DNA of 43,729 nt, taken from positions 1 to 43,729 of the forward strand of contig NZ_JACMYG010000038.1 of the NCBI RefSeq assembly GCF_014236655.1, in the 5' to 3' direction. The notes beneath the pieces are model-generated. The model ran no database searches and was not told the DNA's origin. It saw only the letters and a program-made list of their open reading frames with translations. This DNA comes from Pseudomonas kielensis. GTDB lineage: Bacteria; Pseudomonadota; Gammaproteobacteria; Pseudomonadales; Pseudomonadaceae. The translations under genes were made by a program, and so were the position numbers. Within the stretch, counting starts at the first letter, position 1, and each line of letters begins with the position of its first letter. This document shows positions 7,794-15,198 of the stretch, one piece after another.

Positions 7794-7824
7794 CGCATCC
7801 GCGGCTTGTGCAGTCGCGGATGCG
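7794..7824 (+). terminator. Hairpin between tandem OmpA-type genes
   Basis: A perfect 10-bp stem (CGCATCCGCG 7794-7803 with CGCGGATGCG 7815-7824) and an 11-base loop starts 7 bases after the first OmpA-type stop codon. It is followed by GGTCTTT, a weak T-tract, so termination is likely partial. The second gene may be reached by read-through or have its own promoter. Confidence 0.6.
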
Positions 7825-7876
7825 GGTCTTTACTCCTGTGTGACCGGTATGGGCCGGTAATACAGGAGCAATCACC

Positions 7877-8593
7877 ATGAGTCTTCGTGCGCGGACCGTG
7901 ATACCGGTACTACTGTTTGGCAGCCTGTTGACAGGTTGCGCCACCCACAGCGACGGCACTGCCCCCCTCAATCAACGTACCTGGCCCATTTGCAGCCTTA
8001 TCGGCGGCCTGGTGGGCGGAGGCCTGGGCGCGATAGAAAGTGGTGGTTGGGCGGCAGGTGGTGCGGCACTCGGTTTGTTGACGGGAGGCTTGATCTGTTA
8101 CGCGCAGGATGGCGATGAGGACGAGGATGGGGTCTTTGATCGTCGTGATCATTGCCCGGATACCCCGGCCAATACCCCGGTCGACAACAGGGGTTGTCCG
8201 ATTCCCCAGTACCCGGCCACCGTCAAGCCGGTCGAACCGCAAAGTGAAGTGATCACCCTGAGTGACCAGGGGGAGGTGTTGTTCGCCTTCGACTCCGCGC
8301 AATTGACGCCGGCGGCCCAGGAACAACTGGTGGGGTTGATGGATAAACTGAAAAACGCCGACGTACTGAGTATCAAGGTGGTCGGGCATACCGACAGCCA
8401 GGGCACAGACGCCTACAACCAGGCGCTCTCCGAACGCCGCGCCAGCAGTGTCGCCGCCTTCCTGCTGGAGCAGGGGCTGGCACCGGACAAACTCACCAGT
8501 CAGGGCATGGGCGAAAGCCAGCCTGTTGCCGACAACGCCAGCGAAGAAGGGCGGGCGAAAAACCGTCGCGTGGAACTGGTGATCGGCCGCTGA
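7877..8593 (+). CDS. OmpA-type peptidoglycan-binding lipoprotein, second of a tandem pair
   Basis: A 238-residue paralogue of the preceding gene with the same layout: lipobox LTGC (Cys21), glycine zipper (residues 43-73), acidic TSP3-like repeat (DGDEDEDGVFDRRDHCPDTP, 78-97), then OmpA_C (about 125-237) with HTDS at 171-174 and NRRVEL at 229-234. It should anchor the outer membrane to peptidoglycan. Divergence in the linker and in the helix LSERRASSV suggests an old duplication. AGGAG lies about 9 bases before the ATG. A 35-base hairpin with no T-run follows (8600-8634). The element CGGGTCTTTACT stands 54 bases before this ATG and 53 bases before that of the first copy. Confidence 0.92.
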   Translation: MSLRARTVIPVLLFGSLLTGCATHSDGTAPLNQRTWPICSLIGGLVGGGLGAIESGGWAAGGAALGLLTGGLICYAQDGDEDEDGVFDRRDHCPDTPANTPVDNRGCPIPQYPATVKPVEPQSEVITLSDQGEVLFAFDSAQLTPAAQEQLVGLMDKLKNADVLSIKVVGHTDSQGTDAYNQALSERRASSVAAFLLEQGLAPDKLTSQGMGESQPVADNASEEGRAKNRRVELVIGR

Positions 8594-8599
8594 TCGGCG

Positions 8600-8634
8600 G
8601 CTGCCGGATGGGCGATCCTCGTCGATCCGGCAGC
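8600..8634 (+). terminator. Hairpin after second OmpA-type gene
   Basis: GCTGCCGGAT (8600-8609) pairs perfectly with ATCCGGCAGC (8625-8634) across a 15-base loop. It starts 7 bases after the stop codon. There is no T-run, so this is a probable mRNA 3'-end hairpin rather than a proven intrinsic terminator. Confidence 0.5.
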
Positions 8635-8733
8635 TAAACAGCCTCGTGCGCAAGAATTTTCACTGACCGCTGGCGCATCCCTCGTGGAAGTCGTTACTGT
8701 GCGCGCAAAGAATAATGAACCACGGGGGAGCGT

Positions 8734-9012
8734 ATGAAAGTGTTTTGGGGGCTGGGTAAAGTTTTGACCCTGATGTTCTGGCTGGTGGCGCTGGTCAACC
8801 TGGTGGAACCGCTGATCAATCCGATTGATTTGCTGGTTAATCTGGCGGCCAGCCTGTTGCTGCTGACCCACCTGTTGGAAGTGTTGCTGGTGCACCGCAA
8901 CCTCAAGGGCCGTCCTCACCCGTGGCGTGATCGCCTGCAAATCCTCCTGTTTGGCATTTTTCACCTGCGGACCCTGTCTGCCCCTACCGCTGGGGAGGCC
9001 CGCCATGCGTAA
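8734..9012 (+). CDS. DUF1145 family small membrane protein
   Basis: A 92-residue protein matching the DUF1145 family: an N-terminal hydrophobic helix (residues 6-25, GLGKVLTLMFWLVALVNLVE), a second (33-53, LLVNLAASLLLLTHLLEVLLV), a basic HRNLKGRPHPWRD linker and a third weaker hydrophobic segment (LQILLFGIFHL). It is an inner-membrane protein of unknown function. GGGGGAG lies 4-10 bases before the ATG at 8734. Its last codons overlap the start of the collagen-like gene by 8 bases, so the two are translationally coupled. This implies a shared role, but nothing in the sequence defines it. Confidence 0.8.
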   Translation: MKVFWGLGKVLTLMFWLVALVNLVEPLINPIDLLVNLAASLLLLTHLLEVLLVHRNLKGRPHPWRDRLQILLFGIFHLRTLSAPTAGEARHA

Positions 9013-9763
9013 GCTCTGTTTGCTTGCCGCGCTGGTCAGCCCACTGGCCACGGCGCAGGTGGTCAGTGTGGAAAGTCATTCGCTGATGCGCCTGCCCAAT
9101 ACCACCAGCACCTTGCAGTTGGAGCGTCTGGACGTGGCGGACTATGGCACCTTGCTGATTCCTTCGAACGTCACTGAGTTGGACGTCGGCCAGTTGCACC
9201 TGGGGCGCGAGGCGCGGATTGCGATTGTTCCCAGTGAGCAGGTCCTGCAGTTGAATGTCGGGCATGCCCAGCTTGCCAGTGGCAGCCAGATTACGTCCCG
9301 TGGTGCGCCGGGTACTTACCTCAAGGCCGCTCGCGGCGGGCGTAACCTGAATTTGCGCATTGCTTCGTTGAATGCTCCCGAGTTGTCGGTGGATGCCCGT
9401 GGTGGCGCTGGTGCGCCGGGCTATGTGGGGCTCGATGGGGCCAATGGTCAGGAGCCCGGTTGCACCTGGGGTCAGGCCGGACGTGGTGCCGATGGGGATA
9501 ACGGGGGGGATGGTCGTGCAGGGGCGCCAGGGGCTTTGGTGCGTCTGGAATTGCCGCGTGATTATCCGCAGCAGCAGATCAAGGTGCAGGTTGAGGGGGG
9601 CGCCGGAGGAGTGCCGGGGGCGGGTGGCAAGCCTGGTGCGGGAGGGAAGGCCAAGGGGTGCCTTGTTTACCGTGCCGATGGTGGCAAGAGTGGGCGGCCC
9701 GGGATGGCGGGGCAGCCGGGGGCAGAGGGGGCGGCTGGGGCTGTCAGTTTGCAGCGTTTGTAG
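9005..9763 (+). CDS. Secreted collagen-like Gly-x-y repeat protein
   Basis: A 252-residue exported protein. A signal peptide (cleavage near LATA/QV, residue 17-18) is followed by a beta-rich domain (about 20-130) and two collagen-like Gly-rich blocks: residues 133-177 (GGAGAPGYVGLDGANG and on, GAPG near the end) and 199-246 (GAGGVPGAGGKPGAGG, later GGKSGRPGMAGQPGAEG). Each block has one Cys (C153, C219), which could form a disulfide. The Gly-x-y register is interrupted, so a true triple helix is uncertain. The ATG at 9005 overlaps the DUF1145 stop by 8 bases. A terminator follows at 9783. The gene is unusually GGC/GGG-rich because of its glycine content, not necessarily because of transfer. 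Cell-surface or matrix structure is the likely role. Confidence 0.75.
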   Translation: MRKLCLLAALVSPLATAQVVSVESHSLMRLPNTTSTLQLERLDVADYGTLLIPSNVTELDVGQLHLGREARIAIVPSEQVLQLNVGHAQLASGSQITSRGAPGTYLKAARGGRNLNLRIASLNAPELSVDARGGAGAPGYVGLDGANGQEPGCTWGQAGRGADGDNGGDGRAGAPGALVRLELPRDYPQQQIKVQVEGGAGGVPGAGGKPGAGGKAKGCLVYRADGGKSGRPGMAGQPGAEGAAGAVSLQRL

Positions 9764-9782
9764 GGCGTGAGTGGTAAAGGCG

Positions 9783-9806
9783 AGGCGGCCTTGCGGCCGG
9801 CCTGTT
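9783..9806 (+). terminator. Intrinsic terminator after the collagen-like gene
   Basis: AGGC-GGCC, loop TTGC, GGCC-G-GCCT forms a stem with one bulged base, followed by TGTTTTTA. It lies 20 bases after the collagen-like stop codon on the forward strand and would end the DUF1145/collagen-like transcript. Confidence 0.7.
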
Positions 9807-9832
9807 TTTACCGCTGTGCGAATCGCCCTCTA

Positions 9833-9872
9833 GGAGCGAGCCCGCTCGCGATGGCAATCTGCGGCTCGCTCC
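9833..9872. repeat. REP element with nested palindromes
   Basis: GGAGCGAGCC (9833-9842) is perfectly complementary to GGCTCGCTCC (9863-9872). Inside lies CCGCTCGCGATGGC; together with the left arm it makes the familiar Pseudomonas REP core GGAGCGAGCCCGCTCGCGAT. It sits between the convergent collagen-like and CopD-like genes. Confidence 0.75.
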
Positions 9873-9896
9873 AGATCAACGGCAGGTTCCGTGTCT

Positions 9897-10361
9897 TTAG
9901 AATGTCGGGCGCGCCGCCGCAATGGCGACCAGCACCAATCCCACCATCAAATTGATACCCACCAGGCGGCGTATCCCACCCAGGGTGGCGGCGCCGGTCG
10001 GCCAGTCTTCGGCCAGGACGGCCTTGCGTAGCTCGGGCAGTTGCAGTGCTTGAATGCGAATGAACAGTGCGGTCATCACCAGGTACAGGCCCATCATGAT
10101 CTGCACGTAGCGTGGCGCGGTCTCGAAGCCGTTGAAGCGCAGGTGGATCAGGCCGACGCCGCTGGTCGGCAGGATCAGCACCGCCATCCAGACCCAGAGA
10201 AAAAAGCGTGGGAACACTTCCAGCCACAGTTTAAGGCGGGCCGGGCCCTCGAGGGCCTTTACGGCGGCGGGGCGCAGGACCATCCAGGCGAAAAACATGC
10301 CGCCGACCCAGACCAGGGCCGCCAGTGTATGCAGGCTATAAATGAAGGCGAAAAGTGTCAT
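9897..10361 (-). CDS. CopD-family four-helix membrane protein
   Basis: A 154-residue integral membrane protein with four hydrophobic segments (about 5-27, 50-72, 85-103, 130-150). The N-terminal LHTLAALVWVGGMFFAWMVLRP is the motif of the CopD/DUF2269-like family, with a conserved His in the first helix and HLRFNGFE after the second. Members are linked to copper resistance or are simply small membrane proteins of unknown role; no Cop operon surrounds it here. It is divergent from dinG, with a LexA-type box between them, so it may be damage-inducible together with dinG. The ATG at 10361 lies next to GAGTACC, a weak ribosome site. Confidence 0.75.
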   Translation of the reverse strand: MTLFAFIYSLHTLAALVWVGGMFFAWMVLRPAAVKALEGPARLKLWLEVFPRFFLWVWMAVLILPTSGVGLIHLRFNGFETAPRYVQIMMGLYLVMTALFIRIQALQLPELRKAVLAEDWPTGAATLGGIRRLVGINLMVGLVLVAIAAARPTF

Positions 10362-10422
10362 TGAGGTACTCCGTTCTGCGCGGGATTAATTAGCGGGGTA
10401 TGATAGCGGCCGATCCGAACCA

Positions 10423-10438
10423 CTGAAAATTTATCCAG
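10423..10438. promoter_or_regulatory. LexA (SOS) box between the CopD-like gene and dinG
   Basis: CTGAAAATTTATCCAG fits CTG-N10-CAG and agrees with the gamma-proteobacterial LexA consensus (CTGTATATATATACAG) at 12 of 16 positions, including both triplets. It ends 22 bases before the dinG ATG and about 60 bases before the divergent CopD-like start, so LexA bound here could repress both. Confidence 0.75.
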
Positions 10439-10460
10439 CGTTTTTTGCGCCCGACAATCC

Positions 10461-12605
10461 ATGATCAGCACTGAACTCAAAACCACGATCCAGGGCGCTT
10501 ATTCGCGTTTTCTCGAAGCCAAAAGCCTTAAGCCCCGCTACGGCCAGCGCCTGATGATCGCCGAAATCGCCAAAGTCCTGGGTGACATCGACACCGACGA
10601 CGAAGGCCGGCGCAGTGGCGACCCCGCGATTGTCGCGGTGGAAGCCGGCACCGGTACCGGTAAGACCGTGGCCTACAGCCTGGCGGCGATTCCCACGGCC
10701 AAGGCCGCCGGCAAACGGCTGGTGATTGCCACTGCCACCGTCGCCCTGCAAGAGCAGATCGTCTACAAGGACCTGCCGGACCTGATGCGCAACAGCGGGC
10801 TGAATTTCAGCTTTGCCCTGGCCAAGGGCCGGGGTCGCTATATGTGCCTGTCCAAGCTCGACATGCTGCTGCAAGAAGGCCATGCGCAAACCGCCACGGC
10901 CCAGCTGTTCGAGGAAGAAGGCTTCAAGATCGAGGTCGATGAGGCCAGTCAGAAACTGTTCACCAGCATGATCGAGAAGCTCGCCGGCAATAAGTGGGAC
11001 GGCGACCGCGACAGTTGGTCCACCGCCCTGGAAGACGCTGACTGGGCGCGCCTGACCACCGACCACAGCCAGTGCACCAACCGCCATTGCCCCAATTTTG
11101 GCCAGTGCGCCTTTTACAAGGCCCGCGAAGGCATGGGCAAGGTCGATGTGATCGTCACCAACCATGACATGGTCCTCGCCGACCTGGCCCTGGGGGGCGG
11201 TGCCGTGCTGCCGGACCCGCGTGACACCATCTATGTGTTCGACGAAGGTCACCACCTGCCGGACAAGGCCATCGGCCACTTCGCCCATTACACGCGCCTG
11301 CGCTCCACCGCCGACTGGCTGGAGACCACCGCCAAGAACCTCACCAAGTTGCTCGCCCAGCACCCGCTGCCCGGCGACCTGGGCAAGCTGATCGAGCAAG
11401 TGCCGGAACTGGCGCGCGAGATCAAGACCCAGCAGCAGTTCATGTTCAGTGCCTGCGAGCAGGTGGCCGACTTCAAGCCCGGCGAAGATGTAGAAGGCCG
11501 TGAGCGCCCGCGTCATCGCTTTGTCGGTGGAGTGATTCCCGAGCACATGCGCGAGATGGGCGTCGAGCTGAAGAAGGGCTTTGCCCGCCTGACCGATGTC
11601 TTCACCCGGCTTACTGAGTTGCTCAAGGAAGGCATGGACGGCGAGGTCAACATTGGTATCGCCAGCAACCAGGCCGAAGAGTGGTATCCGCTGTTTGGCA
11701 GCCTGCTGTCGCGCTCCCAGGGCAACTGGGAGTTGTGGACCGCCTTTACCGCCGAAGACCCGGAAGACAACCCGCCCATGGCGCGCTGGCTGACCCTGGC
11801 CGAAAGCGGTTCGCTGTTCGATATCGAGGTCAATGCCAGCCCGATCCTGGCTGCGGAGATGCTGCGGCGTAACCTGTGGAATATCGCCTACGGTGCCTTG
11901 GTGACCTCGGCCACCCTGACTGCCCTCGGCACTTTCGATCGCTTCCGCATGCGTGCCGGCCTGCCGAAAAAAGCCGTGACGGCGGTCGTGCCCAGCCCGT
12001 TCCATCATGCCGACGCGGGTGTGCTGCGGGTCCCCGACCTGCGCGCCGACCCGCGTGACGCCGCGGCGCACACGGCGGCGATCATCCGCGACCTGCCGGA
12101 ACTGGTGGAAGGCTCGCGTGGCACCCTGGTGCTGTTTTCCTCGCGCAAACAGATGCAGGACGTGTTCGATGGCCTCGACCGCGACTGGCGCAAGCAAGTG
12201 TTCATTCAAGGCAACCTGTCGAAACAGGAAACCCTGAACAAGCACAAGGCGCGGGTCGATGGGGGGGATTCCAGCGTGCTGTTCGGCCTGGCCAGTTTTG
12301 CCGAAGGTGTCGATTTGCCGGGTGCCTATTGCGAGCACGTGGTGATCGCCAAGATCCCGTTCTCGGTGCCCGATGACCCGGTGGAAGCCGCGCTGGCCGA
12401 GTGGATCGAAGCGCGAGGCGGCAACCCGTTCATGGAAATCTCGGTGCCGGACGCCTCGCTCAAGCTGGTTCAGGCTTGCGGTCGCCTGCTGCGCACCGAA
12501 GAAGACCGCGGCACCATCACCTTGCTTGACCGGCGCCTGGTCACGCAGCGTTACGGAAAGGCGATCCTCAACGCCTTGCCACCGTTCCGTCGCGAAATAT
12601 CTTGA
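10461..12605 (+). CDS. dinG: ATP-dependent DNA helicase DinG
   Basis: A 714-residue superfamily 2 XPD-like 5'-3' helicase. Walker A is EAGTGTGKT (residues 61-69) and the box II variant is DEGH (261-264). Four cysteines for the 4Fe-4S cluster are present: C129 (RGRYMC), C205, C210 and C216 (QCTNRHCPNFGQC), so it belongs to the iron-sulfur DinG group. Late motifs VLFGLASFAEGVDLPG and QACGRLLRTEEDRGTITLLDRR are intact. DinG unwinds R-loops, D-loops and forked DNA and helps forks pass transcription complexes. Length matches E. coli DinG (716). A LexA box just upstream supports SOS control. It is divergent from the CopD-like gene and followed by the hydrolase gene after 82 bases. Confidence 0.97.
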   Translation: MISTELKTTIQGAYSRFLEAKSLKPRYGQRLMIAEIAKVLGDIDTDDEGRRSGDPAIVAVEAGTGTGKTVAYSLAAIPTAKAAGKRLVIATATVALQEQIVYKDLPDLMRNSGLNFSFALAKGRGRYMCLSKLDMLLQEGHAQTATAQLFEEEGFKIEVDEASQKLFTSMIEKLAGNKWDGDRDSWSTALEDADWARLTTDHSQCTNRHCPNFGQCAFYKAREGMGKVDVIVTNHDMVLADLALGGGAVLPDPRDTIYVFDEGHHLPDKAIGHFAHYTRLRSTADWLETTAKNLTKLLAQHPLPGDLGKLIEQVPELAREIKTQQQFMFSACEQVADFKPGEDVEGRERPRHRFVGGVIPEHMREMGVELKKGFARLTDVFTRLTELLKEGMDGEVNIGIASNQAEEWYPLFGSLLSRSQGNWELWTAFTAEDPEDNPPMARWLTLAESGSLFDIEVNASPILAAEMLRRNLWNIAYGALVTSATLTALGTFDRFRMRAGLPKKAVTAVVPSPFHHADAGVLRVPDLRADPRDAAAHTAAIIRDLPELVEGSRGTLVLFSSRKQMQDVFDGLDRDWRKQVFIQGNLSKQETLNKHKARVDGGDSSVLFGLASFAEGVDLPGAYCEHVVIAKIPFSVPDDPVEAALAEWIEARGGNPFMEISVPDASLKLVQACGRLLRTEEDRGTITLLDRRLVTQRYGKAILNALPPFRREIS

Positions 12606-12687
12606 GACAGGGTGGGCGAAAACGCCCACTTCGTTGTCTATCTCCTATCACCGATTTCACACTGGCCCTAGGGAGAACCTGGTTCAT

Positions 12688-15084
12688 ATGATTCGCCGCT
12701 CGTTACCCGCTGTTTTTGCCCTGATGTTCGCTGCGCCCCTGCTGGCGGCACCCACCGGGCAGCAGACGCTGTTCAACTTTGTCCGGCCTGCCGATGTGGT
12801 CCAGGTGACGACACAGGATGCCAGCTTGCCGCAATCCAATGCGGAGCAGACGGCCGAGGGCGAAGTGCTGCGGCGTGTGACGTTCAACCCGACGGCGCAA
12901 CCGAGCCTGCGTCTGACCCCGCAAACCGGGGCCTGGGACTGGTCGCAATCCGGGGTCATGAGCCTGCGCCTGCAGAGCGCGATGAACTGGGCTGTGACGC
13001 TGTACGTAAAGATCCAGAGCAACGACGGGAAAACCCTGGTCAGCCGCGTCGACTTGCCTGCCGGCCCGGCGCAGACCCTGTTGGTGCCGCTCAAGCCTAG
13101 CTCGCCCCTGAGCCAGGGCATGAAGGCCGGCCCGCCGATGCCGATGACCGTCGATGGCCAGCGAATCCTGCTGGCCAGCAGCGAGGGTGAGCTAGACCCT
13201 GCCCAGGTGGTGTCGGTCACGCTGTCGATGGATCAGCCGAAAGTGGCCCAGAGCATCCTGGTCGAGCGCTTTGGCGTGCAGGACGGCGCGGCGGTCACCC
13301 AGGCAGTCTACGGTTCTCTGGTGGATGCCTATGGGCAGTCGAGCCGGGCGAAATGGCCGGAAAAGATTGCCACTGACGAGCAGCTCAAGGCGGCCGCCGT
13401 CAAGGAACAGCAACAATTGAGCGGCTGGCTGGCCCAGCGCCAACGCTCGGCCCTGGACGCCTACGGCGGCTTGAACACGGCCGCGGCGTTCAAGGCCAGC
13501 GGCTTTTTTCGCACCGAGAAGCGCGACGGGCGCTGGTACCTGGTGACGCCGCTAGGTCACCCGTTCTACTCCCTGGGGGTCAATACGGTCACCGCAGACG
13601 CCAGCCAGACGTATGTCGCCGGTCGCGAAGGCATGTTCGAAGTATTGCCGGGTAACGACCAGCCCCTGGCTGTCCATTACGGTGAAGGCGACAACCGTGG
13701 CGGCAATGGTGTCGATCGCGGGCGCGCCTTCAATAGCGGTCGCTGGTATGACTTTTACGGCGCCAACCTGCAACGCACCTACGGTCAGCCCTGTGTCGCC
13801 ACCGCCACCGCCACCGCCCCGGCGACGGAGGCCGAAACCGGTGCCGAAGCGCCCGTCGCGCCATGTGCGCCCTATGCCTTTGATGAAAAACGCTGGGCCG
13901 GCCACACCCTCGATCGCCTGCAGGCCTGGGGCTTCAACACCCTGGGTAACTGGAGCGAGCCGGCCTTGGGCCACAGCGAGCGGATGCCCTACACCTTGCC
14001 ATTGTCGATCGTTGGCGATTACACCAGCATCAGCACGGGCAACGACTGGTGGGGCGGAATGCCCGACCCGTTCGACCCGCGTTTTGCCATGGCCACCGAG
14101 CGTGCAGTGGCCATTGCCGCCCGCGACCACCGGGATGATCCCTGGTTGATCGGCTACTTTGCGGATAACGAGCTGGCCTGGGCCGGTCCCGGTGACGACC
14201 CCAAGGCGCGTTATGCCCTGGCGTATGGCACGTTGAAAATGACCACCGACGTACCGGCCAAACGCGCCTTCCTCAAGCAGTTGCGTGACAAGTACCGCAA
14301 TCAGGCAGGCCTGTCGAAGGCCTGGGGCATCGACCTGCCGGCCTGGGAGTTGATGGAAGACCCGGGGTTCGTGCCGCCGGTACCCAATCCGGAGCATCCG
14401 GAAATCGAAGCCGACTTCAAATACTTCCAGAAAGTCTTCGCCGATACCTACTTCAAGACCATTTCCGATTCGTTGAAATGGCATGCGCCGAACCACCTGC
14501 TGCTCGGCGGCCGGTTTGCCGTCAGCACACCCGAAGCCGTGGCGTCCTGCGCGCAGTACTGCGATGTGCTGAGCTTCAACCTCTACACGCTCAAGCCCCA
14601 GGATGGCTATGACTTCAGCCAGTTGCAGGCGCTGGACAAACCGGTGCTGATCACTGAGTTCAACTTCGGTTCGCGGGATCGCGGCCCCTTCTGGGGTGGG
14701 GTAACGGAGTTGGCGAAGGAGGAGGACCGGGGCCCGGCCTACGCCAATTTCGTCAAACAGGCGCTCAGCGAGCCGTCGATTGTCGGGGTGCACTGGTTCC
14801 AGTACCTCGATCAACCGGTAACCGGTCGCCTGCTGGATGGCGAGAACGGACATTTTGGCCTGGTGGGGATCACCGATATCCCGTTCCAGGGTTTTGTCGA
14901 CAGCGTGCGCAAGGCCAACCTGCAAGTCGTCGATCAGTTCGCCAAGGCGGGCGAACAAGCCCGGCTCGCCGCCGAGAAAGCCGGCAAAACCAGTCAAAAA
15001 GCCGAGGGCGAAAAACCCGGCCACGCGCCGCAGGGCGTGGGGCAGGGCAGCCACACGGGTGGACATTCGGCCAACGGTCACTAA
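12688..15084 (+). CDS. Secreted clan GH-A glycoside hydrolase (beta-agarase/GH50-like)
   Basis: A 798-residue exported protein with a signal peptide (cleavage after LLAA, about residue 21). An N-terminal beta-sandwich (about 25-250) resembles a carbohydrate-binding module; a TIM-barrel (about 270-750) follows. Putative acid/base E495 lies in FADNELAW and nucleophile E657 in LITEFNFGS, as in clan GH-A enzymes; relatives are often annotated as beta-agarases. The real substrate is probably not agar in this organism and cannot be deduced. Odd points: a Thr/Ala/Glu/Pro low-complexity insert between two Cys (about residues 369-393), and a Lys/Gly/His-rich tail (about 760-798). AGGGAGAA lies 11 bases before the ATG. 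Convergent genes are absent; it stands alone between dinG and the esterase. Confidence 0.82.
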   Translation: MIRRSLPAVFALMFAAPLLAAPTGQQTLFNFVRPADVVQVTTQDASLPQSNAEQTAEGEVLRRVTFNPTAQPSLRLTPQTGAWDWSQSGVMSLRLQSAMNWAVTLYVKIQSNDGKTLVSRVDLPAGPAQTLLVPLKPSSPLSQGMKAGPPMPMTVDGQRILLASSEGELDPAQVVSVTLSMDQPKVAQSILVERFGVQDGAAVTQAVYGSLVDAYGQSSRAKWPEKIATDEQLKAAAVKEQQQLSGWLAQRQRSALDAYGGLNTAAAFKASGFFRTEKRDGRWYLVTPLGHPFYSLGVNTVTADASQTYVAGREGMFEVLPGNDQPLAVHYGEGDNRGGNGVDRGRAFNSGRWYDFYGANLQRTYGQPCVATATATAPATEAETGAEAPVAPCAPYAFDEKRWAGHTLDRLQAWGFNTLGNWSEPALGHSERMPYTLPLSIVGDYTSISTGNDWWGGMPDPFDPRFAMATERAVAIAARDHRDDPWLIGYFADNELAWAGPGDDPKARYALAYGTLKMTTDVPAKRAFLKQLRDKYRNQAGLSKAWGIDLPAWELMEDPGFVPPVPNPEHPEIEADFKYFQKVFADTYFKTISDSLKWHAPNHLLLGGRFAVSTPEAVASCAQYCDVLSFNLYTLKPQDGYDFSQLQALDKPVLITEFNFGSRDRGPFWGGVTELAKEEDRGPAYANFVKQALSEPSIVGVHWFQYLDQPVTGRLLDGENGHFGLVGITDIPFQGFVDSVRKANLQVVDQFAKAGEQARLAAEKAGKTSQKAEGEKPGHAPQGVGQGSHTGGHSANGH

Positions 15085-15198
15085 TCGTTGAAACGGCACG
15101 TTTAAACCCGTGACCGCCCAGCCCTAGCGGGTTCCCAAAACCCTCAAGGGCTGGAACAATGCGCTATCGATTCGAGATGTTTCTCCGGGGAGTGGTGG

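Noticed and set aside
10431..12629. 732-aa reverse ORF opposite dinG
   Set aside because: Antisense shadow of dinG, whose motifs are all intact; the reverse product has no recognisable fold.
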